Origin: Gorsachius magnificus
Lineage: Eukaryota; Chordata; Aves; Pelecaniformes; Ardeidae
Assembly: GCA_034008185.1 (NCBI GenBank)
Contig: CM067082.1
Coordinates: 103,783,311 to 103,847,310, forward strand
Reading direction: 5' to 3'
Length of the DNA stretch: 64,000 nt
The position numbers and the translations under genes were made by a program. Below, piece by piece: positions 12,811-22,400 of the stretch (its first letter is position 1; each line of letters begins with the position of its first letter). The notes below the pieces were generated by a model that made no database searches, was not told where the DNA came from, and saw nothing but the letters and a program-made list of their open reading frames with translations.

Positions 12811-13984
12811 TAGAATAGAACAGTTCTGATGGCAGGGACCTACAGTGCTCGTTTAGTCCAACTGCCTGACCACTTCAGGGCTGACCAAAAATTAAAGCGT
12901 GATATTAAGGTCATTGTCCAAATGCCTCTTAAACGCTGACAGGCTTGGGGCATTGAGCACCTCCCCAGGAAGCCTGTTCAAGGGTTGACCACCCTCTCAA
13001 GTGAAGAAATGTTTCCTCATGTCAAGTCTTAATGGTGCAGCTTTGAGCCATTCCCATGTGCCCTGGCAGTGGGTATCAGGGAGAAGAGCTCAGCACCTCC
13101 CTCTCTGCATCCCCTCCTCAGGAAGCTGTAGAAAGCAGGGAGGTTGCCCCTTGGTCTCCTTCTCTCCAAACTACAGACAAACCCTGTGTCCTCAGCCACT
13201 CCTCACAGGACATGTCTTCACCAGCTTTCTTGCCCTCCTCTGGGTGCGTTCACGTACCTTAACATCCTTTTTGAATTGTGGGGCCCAGAACCACGTCGCA
13301 GGTTCACCTCCAGGTGAGGCTGCATCAGCACCAAATACAGGAGGACAATCACCTCTTTTGATTGGCTGGTTATGCTGTGTTTGATGCCCCCCAGGATGTG
13401 GTTTGCCCTCCTGGGCACACTGCTGACTCCTGCTGAGCCTCCTGTCAACCAGCACCCCGAGGCCCCTTTCTCCAGGGCTGTTCTCTAGCCACTTATCTCC
13501 CAGTTTAGACTTGTGTCTGGCTTTACTCCATCCCAGGTTCAGAATCCAGCATTTGTTCTTGTTCAGCTTCATGCTACTGGTGATTGCCCAATGCTTCATT
13601 CTATCCAGATCCCTCTGCAAGGTCTCTTGCCCCTTGAGAGAGTCAACAGCACCTCACAGTTTAGTATCACCAGCCAATTTACTAACTCCTGCATCCAGGT
13701 AATTGATAAAAGTATTGAAGATATTTGGCCCTAGAATTGAACCCTGAGGAACACCGCTGGTTGCCAGCCTGTTGTAGCCTCTTTAAATGCAACCTTTTGA
13801 GCCCTGCCCTTCAGCCAGTTCTTCACCCAGTGCACTGTGTATCTGCTTATCCCACAGCTGGAAAACTTGTCCAGAAGGATGCTGTGAGGGACAGTATCGA
13901 AAGCCTTACTAAAATCTAGAAAAACTACATCAACTGCCTTCCCTTTACCCACTAGGTGGGTGACCTTATTGTAGAAGGATATTA
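12811..13984 (-). mobile_element. Older CR1 LINE, 3' portion (interrupted by a younger CR1)
   Basis: Read on the minus strand, this is the 3' part of CR1 ORF2 plus the 3' UTR. The reverse transcriptase segment [20 protein letters not shown] is at about 13.90 kb. Further on are the RDLDRM..W and GVLVDRRLSRSQQCAQ segments typical of the CR1 C-terminal half. The frame is broken several times, so it is dead. The 3' end at about 12811 carries ttctattcta-type repeats, a variant of the CR1 terminal octamer. The 5' side stops at the atta duplication at 13981-13984. Its missing upstream portion lies at 15741 to about 16105. Confidence 0.93.
13981..13984. repeat. Left copy of 4-bp target-site duplication (atta)
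   Basis: The atta here is matched by atta at 15741-15744 on the other side of the younger CR1. Removing the element and one copy rejoins the older CR1 so that minus-strand codons read CLTNLISFY without a gap. The intact copy at 26.7-29.7 kb has the same peptide at that place. Confidence 0.8.
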
Positions 13985-14363
13985 GAATCATAGAACTGTT
14001 TAGGTTGGAAAAGATCTTTAAGATCATCAAGTCCAGCTATTAACCTGACACTGCCAGTGGCTTCCCTTGGTAGCCTGTTCCAATGCTTGACAACCCTTTT
14101 GGTGAAGAAGTTTTTATTAATATCCAGTCGAAACCTTCCCTAGTGCAACTTGAAGCCATTTCCTCTTGTCCTATTGCTTGTCACTTGGGAGAAGAGACCA
14201 ACATCCATCTGGCTACACCTTCCTTTCAGATAGTTGTAAAGAGCAATGAGGTCTCTCCTCAGTCTCTTCTCTAGGCTAAACAACCCCAGTTCCCTTAGCT
14301 GTTCCACATAAGACTTGTGTTCCAGACCCCTCACCAGCTACATTGCCCTTGTCTGGATATGCT

Positions 14364-14879
14364 TCAGCACCTCAATATCTGTCCTGTTGTGAGGGGCCCA
14401 AAACTGAACACAGTATTTGAGGTGCTGGGGTTGTTGTGACCCATGTGCAGGACCTGCCACTTAGCCTTGCTGAACCTCATACAACTGGCCTTGGCCCATT
14501 GATGCAGGCTGTCCAGATCCCTCTGTAGAGCCTTCCTACCCTCAAGCAGAACAACATTCCCACCAAACTTGGTGTCATCTGCAAACTTGGTGTCATCTGC
14601 AAACTTGCTGAGGGTACGCTCAATCCCCTTGTCCAGATAATTGATAAAGATATTAAACAGAACTGGCCCCAATACTGAGCCCCGGGGAACACCACTTCGG
14701 ACTGGCCGCCATCTGGATTTCACTCCATTCACCACAACTTTTTGGGCTTGGCCATCTAGCCAGTTTTTTACCCAGTAAAGAGTACACGCATCTAAGCTAC
14801 GAGCCACCAATTTCTCCAGGAGAATGCTGTAGGAAACGGCGTCAAAGGCTTTGCTAAAGTCTAGGTAGACAACGTCCAT
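14364..14879 (-). pseudogene. CR1 reverse transcriptase fragment with duplicated FADDTK
   Basis: This is the best preserved reading frame of the younger CR1. It runs from RT motif A (LDFSKAFD) through the [13 protein letters not shown] region to the catalytic FADD motif, then into the [10 protein letters not shown] segment. The six residues FADDTK appear twice in a row. It is not expected to be functional, because the frames upstream and downstream are shifted and no start codon or endonuclease remains. Confidence 0.9.
14569..14604 (-). repeat. 18-bp tandem duplication across the RT catalytic motif
   Basis: The unit ttggtgtcatctgcaaac (+ strand) is at 14569-14586 and exactly again at 14587-14604. 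On the minus strand it encodes the FADDTK hexapeptide twice in frame. The copies are identical, which suggests the duplication is recent relative to the decay of the element, or was present in the source. Confidence 0.93.
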
Positions 14880-15740
14880 AGCCTTTCACTTGTCCACTAA
14901 GTGGGTCACCTTGTCATAGAAGGAGATCAGGTTGGTCAAGCAGGATCTGCCTTTCATAAACCCACTCTGACTGGGCCTGGTCACATCCTTGTTGTGTGAT
15001 CTGCTCCATAACCTTCCCTGGCACCAAAGCCAGACTCACAGACCGGTAGTTCCCTGGATCTTCCTTCCAGCCCTTCTTGTAGATGGGTGTCACATTTGCC
15101 AACCTCCTGTCAACTGGGACCTCCCCCAGTTAACCAGGACTGCTGATGAATGATGGGAAGTGACTTGGTGAGCACTTCCACCAGGTGCCTCAGTACCCTT
15201 GGGTGGATCCCATCTGGCCCCATAGAACTGTGTGTGTCTAAGTGGTGTAGCAGGTTGCTAACCATTTCCCCTTGGGTTATGGGGGCTTCATCCTGCTCCC
15301 CATCCCTGTCTTCCAGCTGAGGGAGGTGGGTACCCCAAGAACAACTGGTTTTACTATTAAAGACTGAGGCAAAGAAGGCTTTAAGTACCTCAGCCTTTGT
15401 CGCTCTGTTTCCCCGCGCATCGAGTAAAGGCTTCTTCTTAGCCTTCCTTTTGCTGCTAATGTATTTATAGAAACATTTTTATTATCTTTTACAGCAGTAG
15501 CCAGATTAAGTTCTAGCTGGGCTTTGGCCCTTCTAATTTTCTCGCTGCATAAACTCATGAAATCCTTGTAGTCCTCCAGAGTTGCTTGCCCCTTCTTCCA
15601 AAGGTCATGAACTTTGCTTTTTTTCCTGAGTTCCAGCCAAAGCTCTCTGTTCAGCCAGACCGCTCTTCTGGCCCACTGCCTCATCTTTCGGCACATGGGG
15701 ACAGTGTGCTCCTGTGCCTTTAAGATTTCCTTCTTGAAGA

Positions 15741-16105
15741 ATTAAATTAGTTAAACAGGACTCTCCCTCTGTGAATCCATGGTGAGTGTGCCTGATGATT
15801 GCCTTGTCCTTTAAATGGTTCTCCGTAGCACCCAGTATGACAGTCTCCATAATTTTTCCAGGTTCTGGGGTTAGACTAACAGGTCTGTAGGCTTCTGGGC
15901 CTTCCTTCACACCCTATTTGTAAACTGGAATAATGCTGGCTACCTTCCAGTCAGCAGGCACTTCCCCAGACTCCCAAGACCTTCTGTGGATGATTGAGAG
16001 GGGTCCTGCTGTAAGACCCTCTAGCTCCTTCAGTACTCTGGGGGGAATCGCTTCAGGCCCCATGCACTTATGAGGATTCAACTGGTACAACTGGTCACTT
16101 AAAAT
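15741..16105 (-). mobile_element. Older CR1 LINE, 5' portion (continuation of 12811-13984)
   Basis: Minus-strand translation gives the linker and early RT segments: QLNPHKCMGPEAIPPRVLKEL, then PEAYRPVSLTPEPGKIMETV, then HHGFTEGESCLTNLI. It stops at the atta duplication and continues in the 12811-13984 piece with SFYNKVTHLV. The right edge (5' truncation) is approximate, because the LINE similarity fades between 16.10 and 16.14 kb. At least one stop lies in the frame. Confidence 0.88.
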
Positions 16106-16517
16106 TTCAGTGTCAATGAATGTAAAATTGTTGTTCCCACAGTTGTGGTCCTACAACTCAGAGGACCGTGCAGCCTCATGGATGTTAGCTCTGGCAGAGA
16201 GTGGATGGCTAATGGGGGTGGTCTATGGGCTACAGGGCTGGTTTCTGACATGGGCTTAGAGAAGAGCAGCAGCACTGGGTTTGTCCTTGGGAGCCGAGTA
16301 GCAGAGGATGCGTCAGACAGGCCCAGCAGCTGTGCCCATGGCATGGACCCCAGGGGAAGGGCACATCCTGGGCCCAAGGCCTGCCTCGGGGCCAGCACCC
16401 ACTGTGAAGGAGGCTGGGCAGAGGGGCAGCAGGCGGGGCTGCGCATGGGGGGCCCCGTCACCCCCATGTCACAGTGCCAGCGCCCGGCAACGCAGCAGTC
16501 ACAATGCCCCGGGAGAG

Positions 16518-16525
16518 GATAAAAG
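16518..16525 (+). promoter_or_regulatory. TATA-like box of the GC-rich module
   Basis: The sequence gataaaag sits in a GC-rich context (gagaggataaaaggggg), as in focused TATA promoters. It would place a start site about 25-30 bases downstream, near 16.55 kb. It is supported by the matching polyadenylation signal at 18252 but has no direct evidence. Confidence 0.4.
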
Positions 16526-17198
16526 GGGGCATCCTCCTCTGCCCCGCTGCCAGAGGTGGCCTGGGGGCAGCCCGAAGACATCCACGAGGAAAACCTGGAG
16601 GAGTCGCTGGAATTCCTTGGAGGTGACTCAGGGAGGAAGACCGGAGGAGGCTGGACGAGGCTGCTGGAGGTTCTCTGCTGCAAGGCCAGCTCCCAGCGGG
16701 GCCACGTTCAAAGCCCATCTGATGGATGGCAGCCCTGCTTCAGCCCTCACGGAACGCAAGCCCCTCCGAAGAGGAGAAGAACCACCAAGACCGGGAGGTG
16801 CCTGAGGCTATGGGGCCTTTTCAGCTGGAGAGCAGCGGCAAGACCAAGGCAAGGCCTTCTGGAGGAGCACTGCAGATCTGGCTCGCCGTCCTCATCCTCT
16901 GCGGAGCCAAGGGCAGCAGCTGTGAGAAATGGGATGCCAACATGTTGCCAGGGATCCCGGTGCCAGGCCCGGGAAGGATTCTTGCCCCCAAGGTGGATCA
17001 GGCTGGGGACATTTGGCCACTCAGGGAAGCTCCTGAGATGGCTCCAGGTGGAGGGAGAATAGGGCTGGGGCATCTCCTGGGAGGCGTGACCAGCCGGTGG
17101 GACAAGGAGGAGGCCGGTCTTGCTCACCTGCTCAGGGAATAGCCGATTGCCAGCGCCAGCTGGGGTCAGGAAGGAATTTTCCCCCGGGGCAGATTGGC

Positions 17199-17760
17199 AC
17201 TGGGCCCCGGGGGTTTTTTGCCTTCCTCTGCAGCACTGAGCACCACCACTTGTCAGGGCTCCTCCCCTCCCTTGCGGCTGCCTTACTGCCTGCTGCTCGT
17301 GCACCACGAACATGGCCCCTCGTGTCCTGCAGCTGGGGGAGGAAGGCTTTTTTTTCCCCCCACGCCGGGCTAGCAAGTGGTCCCGGGGGGTTTTTGCTTT
17401 CCTCTGCAGCACTCAGCACGGCCCCTTGCCAGGGCTTCTCCTTTGGGCCTTTTGCGCTGGGGGCCTGCTGCTCCTGCTCCACGCAGGTGGCCCTTGTGCC
17501 CCGCATCCGGGGGGAGGAAGCTTTCTAAGATTCCCAGGCCGGGCCCCCAGGGGGGCCCCCGGGCCTTGCTTCTTGTCCTCTGTAGCATTGAGCACGGCCC
17601 CTTCTTCTCAGGGCTCCTCTCGGCCCTTGCCGCTCCCTTCTGGGCTGCTGCCCTGGCGCCTCCAAGGCGCCACGCCTGCCCCTGCCTCTCTCGCACCTCT
17701 TGCCCATTGCCTGTTTGGAGCGGGAGCGAGCTCTGCTCTTCCCTTGGCTCCATCTGTCTC
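17199..17760 (+). repeat. Degenerate tandem repeat, about three units of ~176 bp
   Basis: Each unit begins with a ccccgggggttttt-like stretch followed by a pyrimidine tract and cctctgcagca. These anchors fall at about 17225, 17401 and 17577, which is a period near 176 bp. Within the units, cagggctcctc..., gcctgctgctc... and ggggaggaaggctt... recur in the same order, with clear divergence. A fourth, poorer copy starts near 17761. A related upstream block begins near 16.97 kb (ggaaggattcttgccccc, compared with ggaaggaattttcccccg at 17.17 kb). Each anchor resembles a 3' splice site. The module resembles a block that I recall from reptile interspersed repeats, but this is memory only. Confidence 0.65.
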
Positions 17761-18251
17761 CCCGGGGGTTCTTGCTGCTTGGGCAAGACAGCAGCCTGTG
17801 CTTGGAAGCAGCTCCACCAGCAGCTGACGCTTTTTCAGCTCTCCCTGCTTCGCAGGACAAGCACAGGGCAGGCACGAGAGCGCTTTTCATGCATCCCTGG
17901 CCAAGAAGACGCACAGTGGTGGAGCAAGTTGTGGAAGGCAAAAAGTGTGATTGTCATCCATACGTGGCCTACTTTGGAAAATACCCCACGGGACCACACA
18001 CCTCTTCCTCTTCTTCTTTGGTGTGTGGTCAGTCCTGCTGCTCATTCTTCAAGTTCTCACTCTTCAGGAAACGGGGACTGCTTGGCCTGTAGTCCTGCTG
18101 CCACTGGCTGTGGTAGCTCTGTGGCTTTCCCTCGCCAGGCTGCAAGGGATCTTTCTTCAAGCTCATCCCAAGAAGGCATCAGCCTGCTCCTGGTTAAATT
18201 TGCACTTTTTATTAATGATTGTGAGCATCGGTTCTGAAACAGATTGAGAAA

Positions 18252-18297
18252 AATAAAATCAAATCCGGTTTCCACTTGTAACCGTTGTGATTTGTGT
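18252..18297 (+). terminator. Polyadenylation signal with GU-rich downstream element
   Basis: AATAAA at 18252-18257 is followed about 25 bases later by a GT-rich stretch (gttgtgatttgtgtcc, 18283-18298). This is the textbook layout of a vertebrate cleavage and polyadenylation site. It would end a + strand transcript of the GC-rich module near 18.28 kb. In AT-rich DNA, AATAAA alone means little; the downstream element adds weight. Confidence 0.45.
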
Positions 18298-18411
18298 CCT
18301 TCAACGTGCTCTTGGAGCCAAAACCCCCCCTTGAAATTTCAGGCAAACAAGGGCCTCATTGCCACTTGACTCATGGTGAGCGCAGGGAATAGAAGAGAAG
18401 AGAACGAAGAG

Positions 18412-18880
18412 TTAGGCTATGCCATGCCTAGCGTTATGGATGGGAAGCCACGAGCCAGGTGTGGGGGCTCCATCCAGGAGAGCAGCTGTCTGCAGTGCAG
18501 GTCCCGGGCCATCCAGCAGGAGGCAGGGGCAGAGGCGGGGACACCTCCAGCATCGCTCAGGCAGGGACTGAAGGCCCCAGCCTGAGTTGAGACCCCTGGG
18601 CCCTTGGCAGGAGATGGTGGGGGTCCCAGGGGAAGCCGGTCCCAGGCAGTGAGGTCTAGGAGCACCCCAGGACCCTGGCAGAAGATGACCTGCACTGCTC
18701 ATACTGTCTCCTGTATTCATTGATGGTTGGCCATTTTTTGGAGGCATAGTACTGGGCCAGAGGGACCTTCTCTGTGATGGAGTACTGTTGGTCTTGGGCT
18801 TTTTCGTGTTATCATCTTTTTCCACAAGAAACAGCTCAGGTATTTCTAAGAATGAGAACAAGTTGGAAAACAAATTCCTT
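18412..18880 (-). pseudogene. Coding-like relic, minus strand (unidentified)
   Basis: On the minus strand a pyrimidine tract ending in cttag (about 18.85 kb) precedes a stretch that reads like protein in two overlapping frames. One contains VEKDDNTKKPKTNSTPSQRR and the other SITEKVPLAQYYASKKWPTI followed by NEYRRQYEQ. A frame switch between the two would give a single mixed-charge peptide. I do not recognise the family. It could be a decayed exon or retrocopy, or simply chance. Boundaries are approximate. Confidence 0.2.
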
Positions 18881-19290
18881 GGGAAATGAACAGGTATTTC
18901 GCACCTCAAGAGGATTTGCAACCATTTAGTTGAGGAGGACGTCCTGCTTCAGACTTGGGGCTTGACCTTTGAGCCTCACTAGTGTCAGAGGTGTCGGGCT
19001 TTGCCACCCTCTAGATACCCAGCTCGGCTGGATGAACGCAGAAGACTTTGAAAAACCTCACTTCAAGCTTGCTTTTGGTAAATTTGTGCAGATGGTCCAA
19101 TTATCTCAAGATGATCCCCAGCTCTCACCCCATCTGAAGGTACATGACTCCTTCTCACGAGGTGACAGAGCCAGCGCCTAGGATGGGATGTGGTTATCTG
19201 TCCAATGCCTTCTGGTGGTGCAGGGCTAGGAAGAAACGTCTTCAAAGATTTCCTCAGCATGTACTGGTTGGGAAAGGAGGACCTAGGAAG

Positions 19291-19490
19291 AGGAATAGAA
19301 CAGAATAGTTCAGCTGCAAGAGACCTACAATGACCACGTAGTTCAACTGCCTGACCACTTCAGGGCCGACCAAAAGTTAAAGCGTGGTGTTAAGGGTGTT
19401 GTCCAAATGCCTCTTATACACTGTCGGGCTTGGGGCACTGACCACCTTTCCGGGAAGCCTATTCCAGGATTTGGCCACCCTCTCATATTA
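19291..19490 (-). mobile_element. CR1 3'-end fragment, same subfamily as the older CR1
   Basis: About 200 bp closely resembles 12811-13010: agaatag terminal repeats, then gacctac...caactgcctgaccacttcaggg, gtccaaatgcctctta, and the ggcttggggca segment, in the same order. It is 5' truncated near 19490. It is another minus-strand copy of the subfamily whose end is ttctattct rather than ttctatgattct. Confidence 0.88.
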
Positions 19491-22400
19491 AACACAGTTG
19501 GTGCTGTCTCAACACTTCTGAGACTCGGGTTCAGTAAGGCTTGTTCCTGGGTGTTCCTCTGTTAGCTTTTGAAAACCTAATTGTGTTTTTTGACATTGAA
19601 TTTCTGGTCAGTAGTATATTTGGTTTCTTCCAAAAGTTCAAGCAGTAAATATTCCAGTTATGAGAACTTCAGAGGCATAACTAGTGTTTAATGTGTTGTA
19701 AAGGTGGAGATTCCATAAAGGAAAACTATACTCCTCCCCAGGAAGGGAATTTGACGATTCTGTACACATCATGTGTTCTCTAAGTGATCACATCAGCTCT
19801 GAGGCAGGAGACTGGTGTCTGAATTGAAGAATATATTTATGAAAGGCATGTTACCTATATTGGACCTGTGCTGACCTCCCTGCAATGTGATTATATGGTT
19901 CCAGGAACCTCGGGTTCATAGAGGCTAATTACTGTCTAATGATTTAAAAAGTTGGCCCCACAGATGTTATAAAATCTAGTACACTGAAGTCACTACAGTA
20001 TTATGATAGACCAACATTTAGGGCCCTGCTGGCACAAGCACACTCAATGAAGAGGCAACTTCATCTATAAAGAGCTAGTTGTTAATCTCTGAGTTTACAA
20101 ACAAACCCAATTAGAATTCAATAATTTCTCATATGAATGGTATGATCTCAACTACGCAGCTCAGATTCTTCTAGCTTCAGGTTCCAGTATAATAAAAACT
20201 TGAATTTCCCTTTTTTAGTTTTTTTTTCATGGAAATTGTAGAAAAGTAGGAGTGCAAGTGCTTATCTGGCCCATTCTGAACCAAAGCAGAATCAGCTGTA
20301 CACAAAATTATTCCTTAGGAGTGATTTTCTTGCCAGCTTTTTTAAGTGTGTAATGGTAAAATGATCTATGACGTTGTTTAGGCGCCTCCAGTCAGAAAGT
20401 TCTTTCCCAGTTAATATAAATGTCCTTTTAAAGCCCTTTGTTCCCCATTCTAGCTTTCCTTGATGTAGAGGAAGTGTGTTCTTTCTTCTTACCTCAAAAT
20501 TTACAAGTGGCTTTCCTCTCCTGTCAGCAATCCCTATGATCTAACTGGAGTTATTACATGACCTTCCCAACCAGGCCAAATACAAGCTATTATTAAAATA
20601 TTGATGGCTTCAATTGTTTTAGTTTCTAGTGTGCAAGTTAAAAGGAGGTAGATTCTGGTTGTCTGGGTGCCAAGCGTGGAAGAAAGGTGAGAGAAACCCC
20701 CCAGGGCTCCTTCCTGTTAGGGTCTCATCTGATGTTTTCCCTGCCATGTGAGGGAAGGTAATCCATTTCTCCTGTTCCAGTTTTCTCCCCATATGCAGTG
20801 TTAACCATGATCCTGAGTTACTATGTAATACATTCTTCCTCATTGTCATTCAGCTTCCATCAAGTCAAGAAACTGCTGTTTCTTCAGTTTTGTGGGGATC
20901 CATATCTCTGTGTTCACTGACCAAAGCATTATTAGTATCAAGGTGACTTCCTCCTCTGCTCTTGCTTGACAATTTCATCTTTTCACTTTTATTCTTTCCC
21001 ATTTCCTTTTTTGTTTTTGAGCATGCATCCATTCCTCCGCTATTCTCTCTACACGTCACTTAGACCCTCTCTTTAAAATAGAAGAAAATTTAAAAAAAAT
21101 TGCTAATTTCTTGGGCTTGGCTCTGAACTCTCTTCTTCATGCCATCTTGCTCCTCTAGCAGATCCTTTGTCTTGCATTGGCATATTGTCTAAGACCCAAT
21201 GTTTCTGACCCAAGGTCTGCCCCATGCTAGCTATCCGTGAGGCTGTCATCAGTGGTCCGCAGCCACCCCACAGTGCACTGCCACCTTCCTGCTGTGGTAC
21301 AATTAAGAGTGTGACTTTACAGGCAGAGATGTTGGGGTGGTGATAACCCATATATCTGGAAAATACAGGAATTGGTCTGGATAGATCACCACGGCCTGCC
21401 CCCCTTGAATAAGATGTGCTACTAGCCCCTGGTCCAACCAGCTGCTGCAGATGGTGAGGGTGAGAGAGCAGAGAATGAGGGCATGAAAGGGGAATACACT
21501 TTGTCATCTCAATAGCCCAAGTTTCCCGTGCTGGCTAGGAGGAACTGTGAAGGTGACTGCTCAGCATCTGGCATAGCAGGATATTTCAGTGGGGATAAAT
21601 GGCAGAGAAAAGCAGGGGTGAGTATGAGGTGGGGGTGAGCACGGAGGGGAGAGCAGCATGCCTGTGCCCACCCTGCCTGCAGCAACTCAGCATGGCTGGC
21701 CAGGCTGTGGGGACCCCCTCTTACTGCCTTGCCGGGTGATAAAAGCAAGTGTGGGATGACAGACTACTGAGTTTGGGAGAAAATGAAGAGTGAAAGATGC
21801 CTTTTAACACTTTTTTGCAGTTGCCCACGTGAAGAGGACCATAGCTCCCTGAACTCACCTGGAGATGGCAGTGGGATTTTTTCACCTGCCTAAAATATGC
21901 ACAGTACGATTCACCCCCACCAAAACCTCTGATCAGGCAGCAGGCACTGCCTGCTATGCCAGTCCTCCTGCTCACCTCGGGGACTGCGGAGTGGGAGGGG
22001 AGGGGTAGCAGATGGCTCTGCTGCTTCAACACGGAGACCATTTTCCCTAGGGAAACATTATTTGGTTTAGTTCATTGGGCTCTGCTGCAACCTCAGCTGC
22101 TTGGAGCCTCCAATCCAGAGTGTTTCAAGTGCTGTGTTGCTCTTCCCTAATGTTCTGCAGCATCAGTGCTGCACATCACTGAGCCTTTGCTGTTCTCAAA
22201 TACAAGATAATTTGTTCCTGACCTAAGGAGCAGCTAGTTTGTCAATAGTTGCTAGAATCCTAAACCAATGACCAACCTGGAAAAGCAATTGTGTCTTTTT
22301 GTCATGTTGAGTCTCTGCTAATTGGAGTTTTTTAATCTGTTTCAGAGGGTAAGGTAAAACATAGGCCTGTGATAAAGACGCATATAACATGTGCCTGAAG

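Larger units (their letters stand above)
13985..15740 (-). mobile_element. Younger CR1 LINE inserted into the older CR1
   Basis: A minus-strand CR1 of 1756 bp. Its 3' end at 13985 carries the typical ctatgattc terminal motif. Its 5' end is truncated in the linker between the endonuclease and reverse transcriptase (FKKEILKAQEHTVPMC, about 15.70-15.74 kb), so the endonuclease is absent. The RT is recognisable: [14 protein letters not shown], the [15 protein letters not shown] segment and FADD. Several frameshifts break it into frames at 15277-15696, 14914-15102, 14364-14879 and 14140-14334. It carries an 18-bp tandem duplication over the FADD motif. It is flanked by atta at 13981-13984 and 15741-15744. 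Confidence 0.95.
16140..18290 (+). other. GC-rich unrecognised module, possible transcription unit
   Basis: About 2.1 kb of GC-rich sequence lies in an otherwise AT-rich intron. On the + strand it has a TATA-like box at 16518-16525 and a polyadenylation signal at 18252-18257 followed by a GU-rich element, in the right order for a transcript of about 1.7 kb. Long frames are open on both strands, which is expected of GC-rich DNA, so none is called as a gene. The best with an ATG is 16726-17142 (138 codons), containing a hydrophobic run IWLAVLILCG. A second frame, 17951-18247, has two membrane-like hydrophobic stretches (HLFLFFFGVWSVLLLILQVL and WPVVLLPLAVVALWL) but is preceded by a stop with no ATG, so it would need splicing. 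A ~176-bp tandem repeat lies inside. It could be a retroposed or captured gene, a solo element of an unrecognised repeat family, or a noncoding RNA gene. Confidence 0.35.

Noticed and set aside
16099..17786. Several minus-strand frames of 86-221 codons
   Set aside because: These are explained by scarcity of stop codons in GC-rich DNA. No consistent frame or start context was found.
17377..18237. A 286-codon + strand frame in the GC-rich module
   Set aside because: It starts at a non-ATG codon, crosses the tandem repeat and has frames of similar length on the opposite strand. The peptide is low in charged residues and looks like repeat-derived translation.
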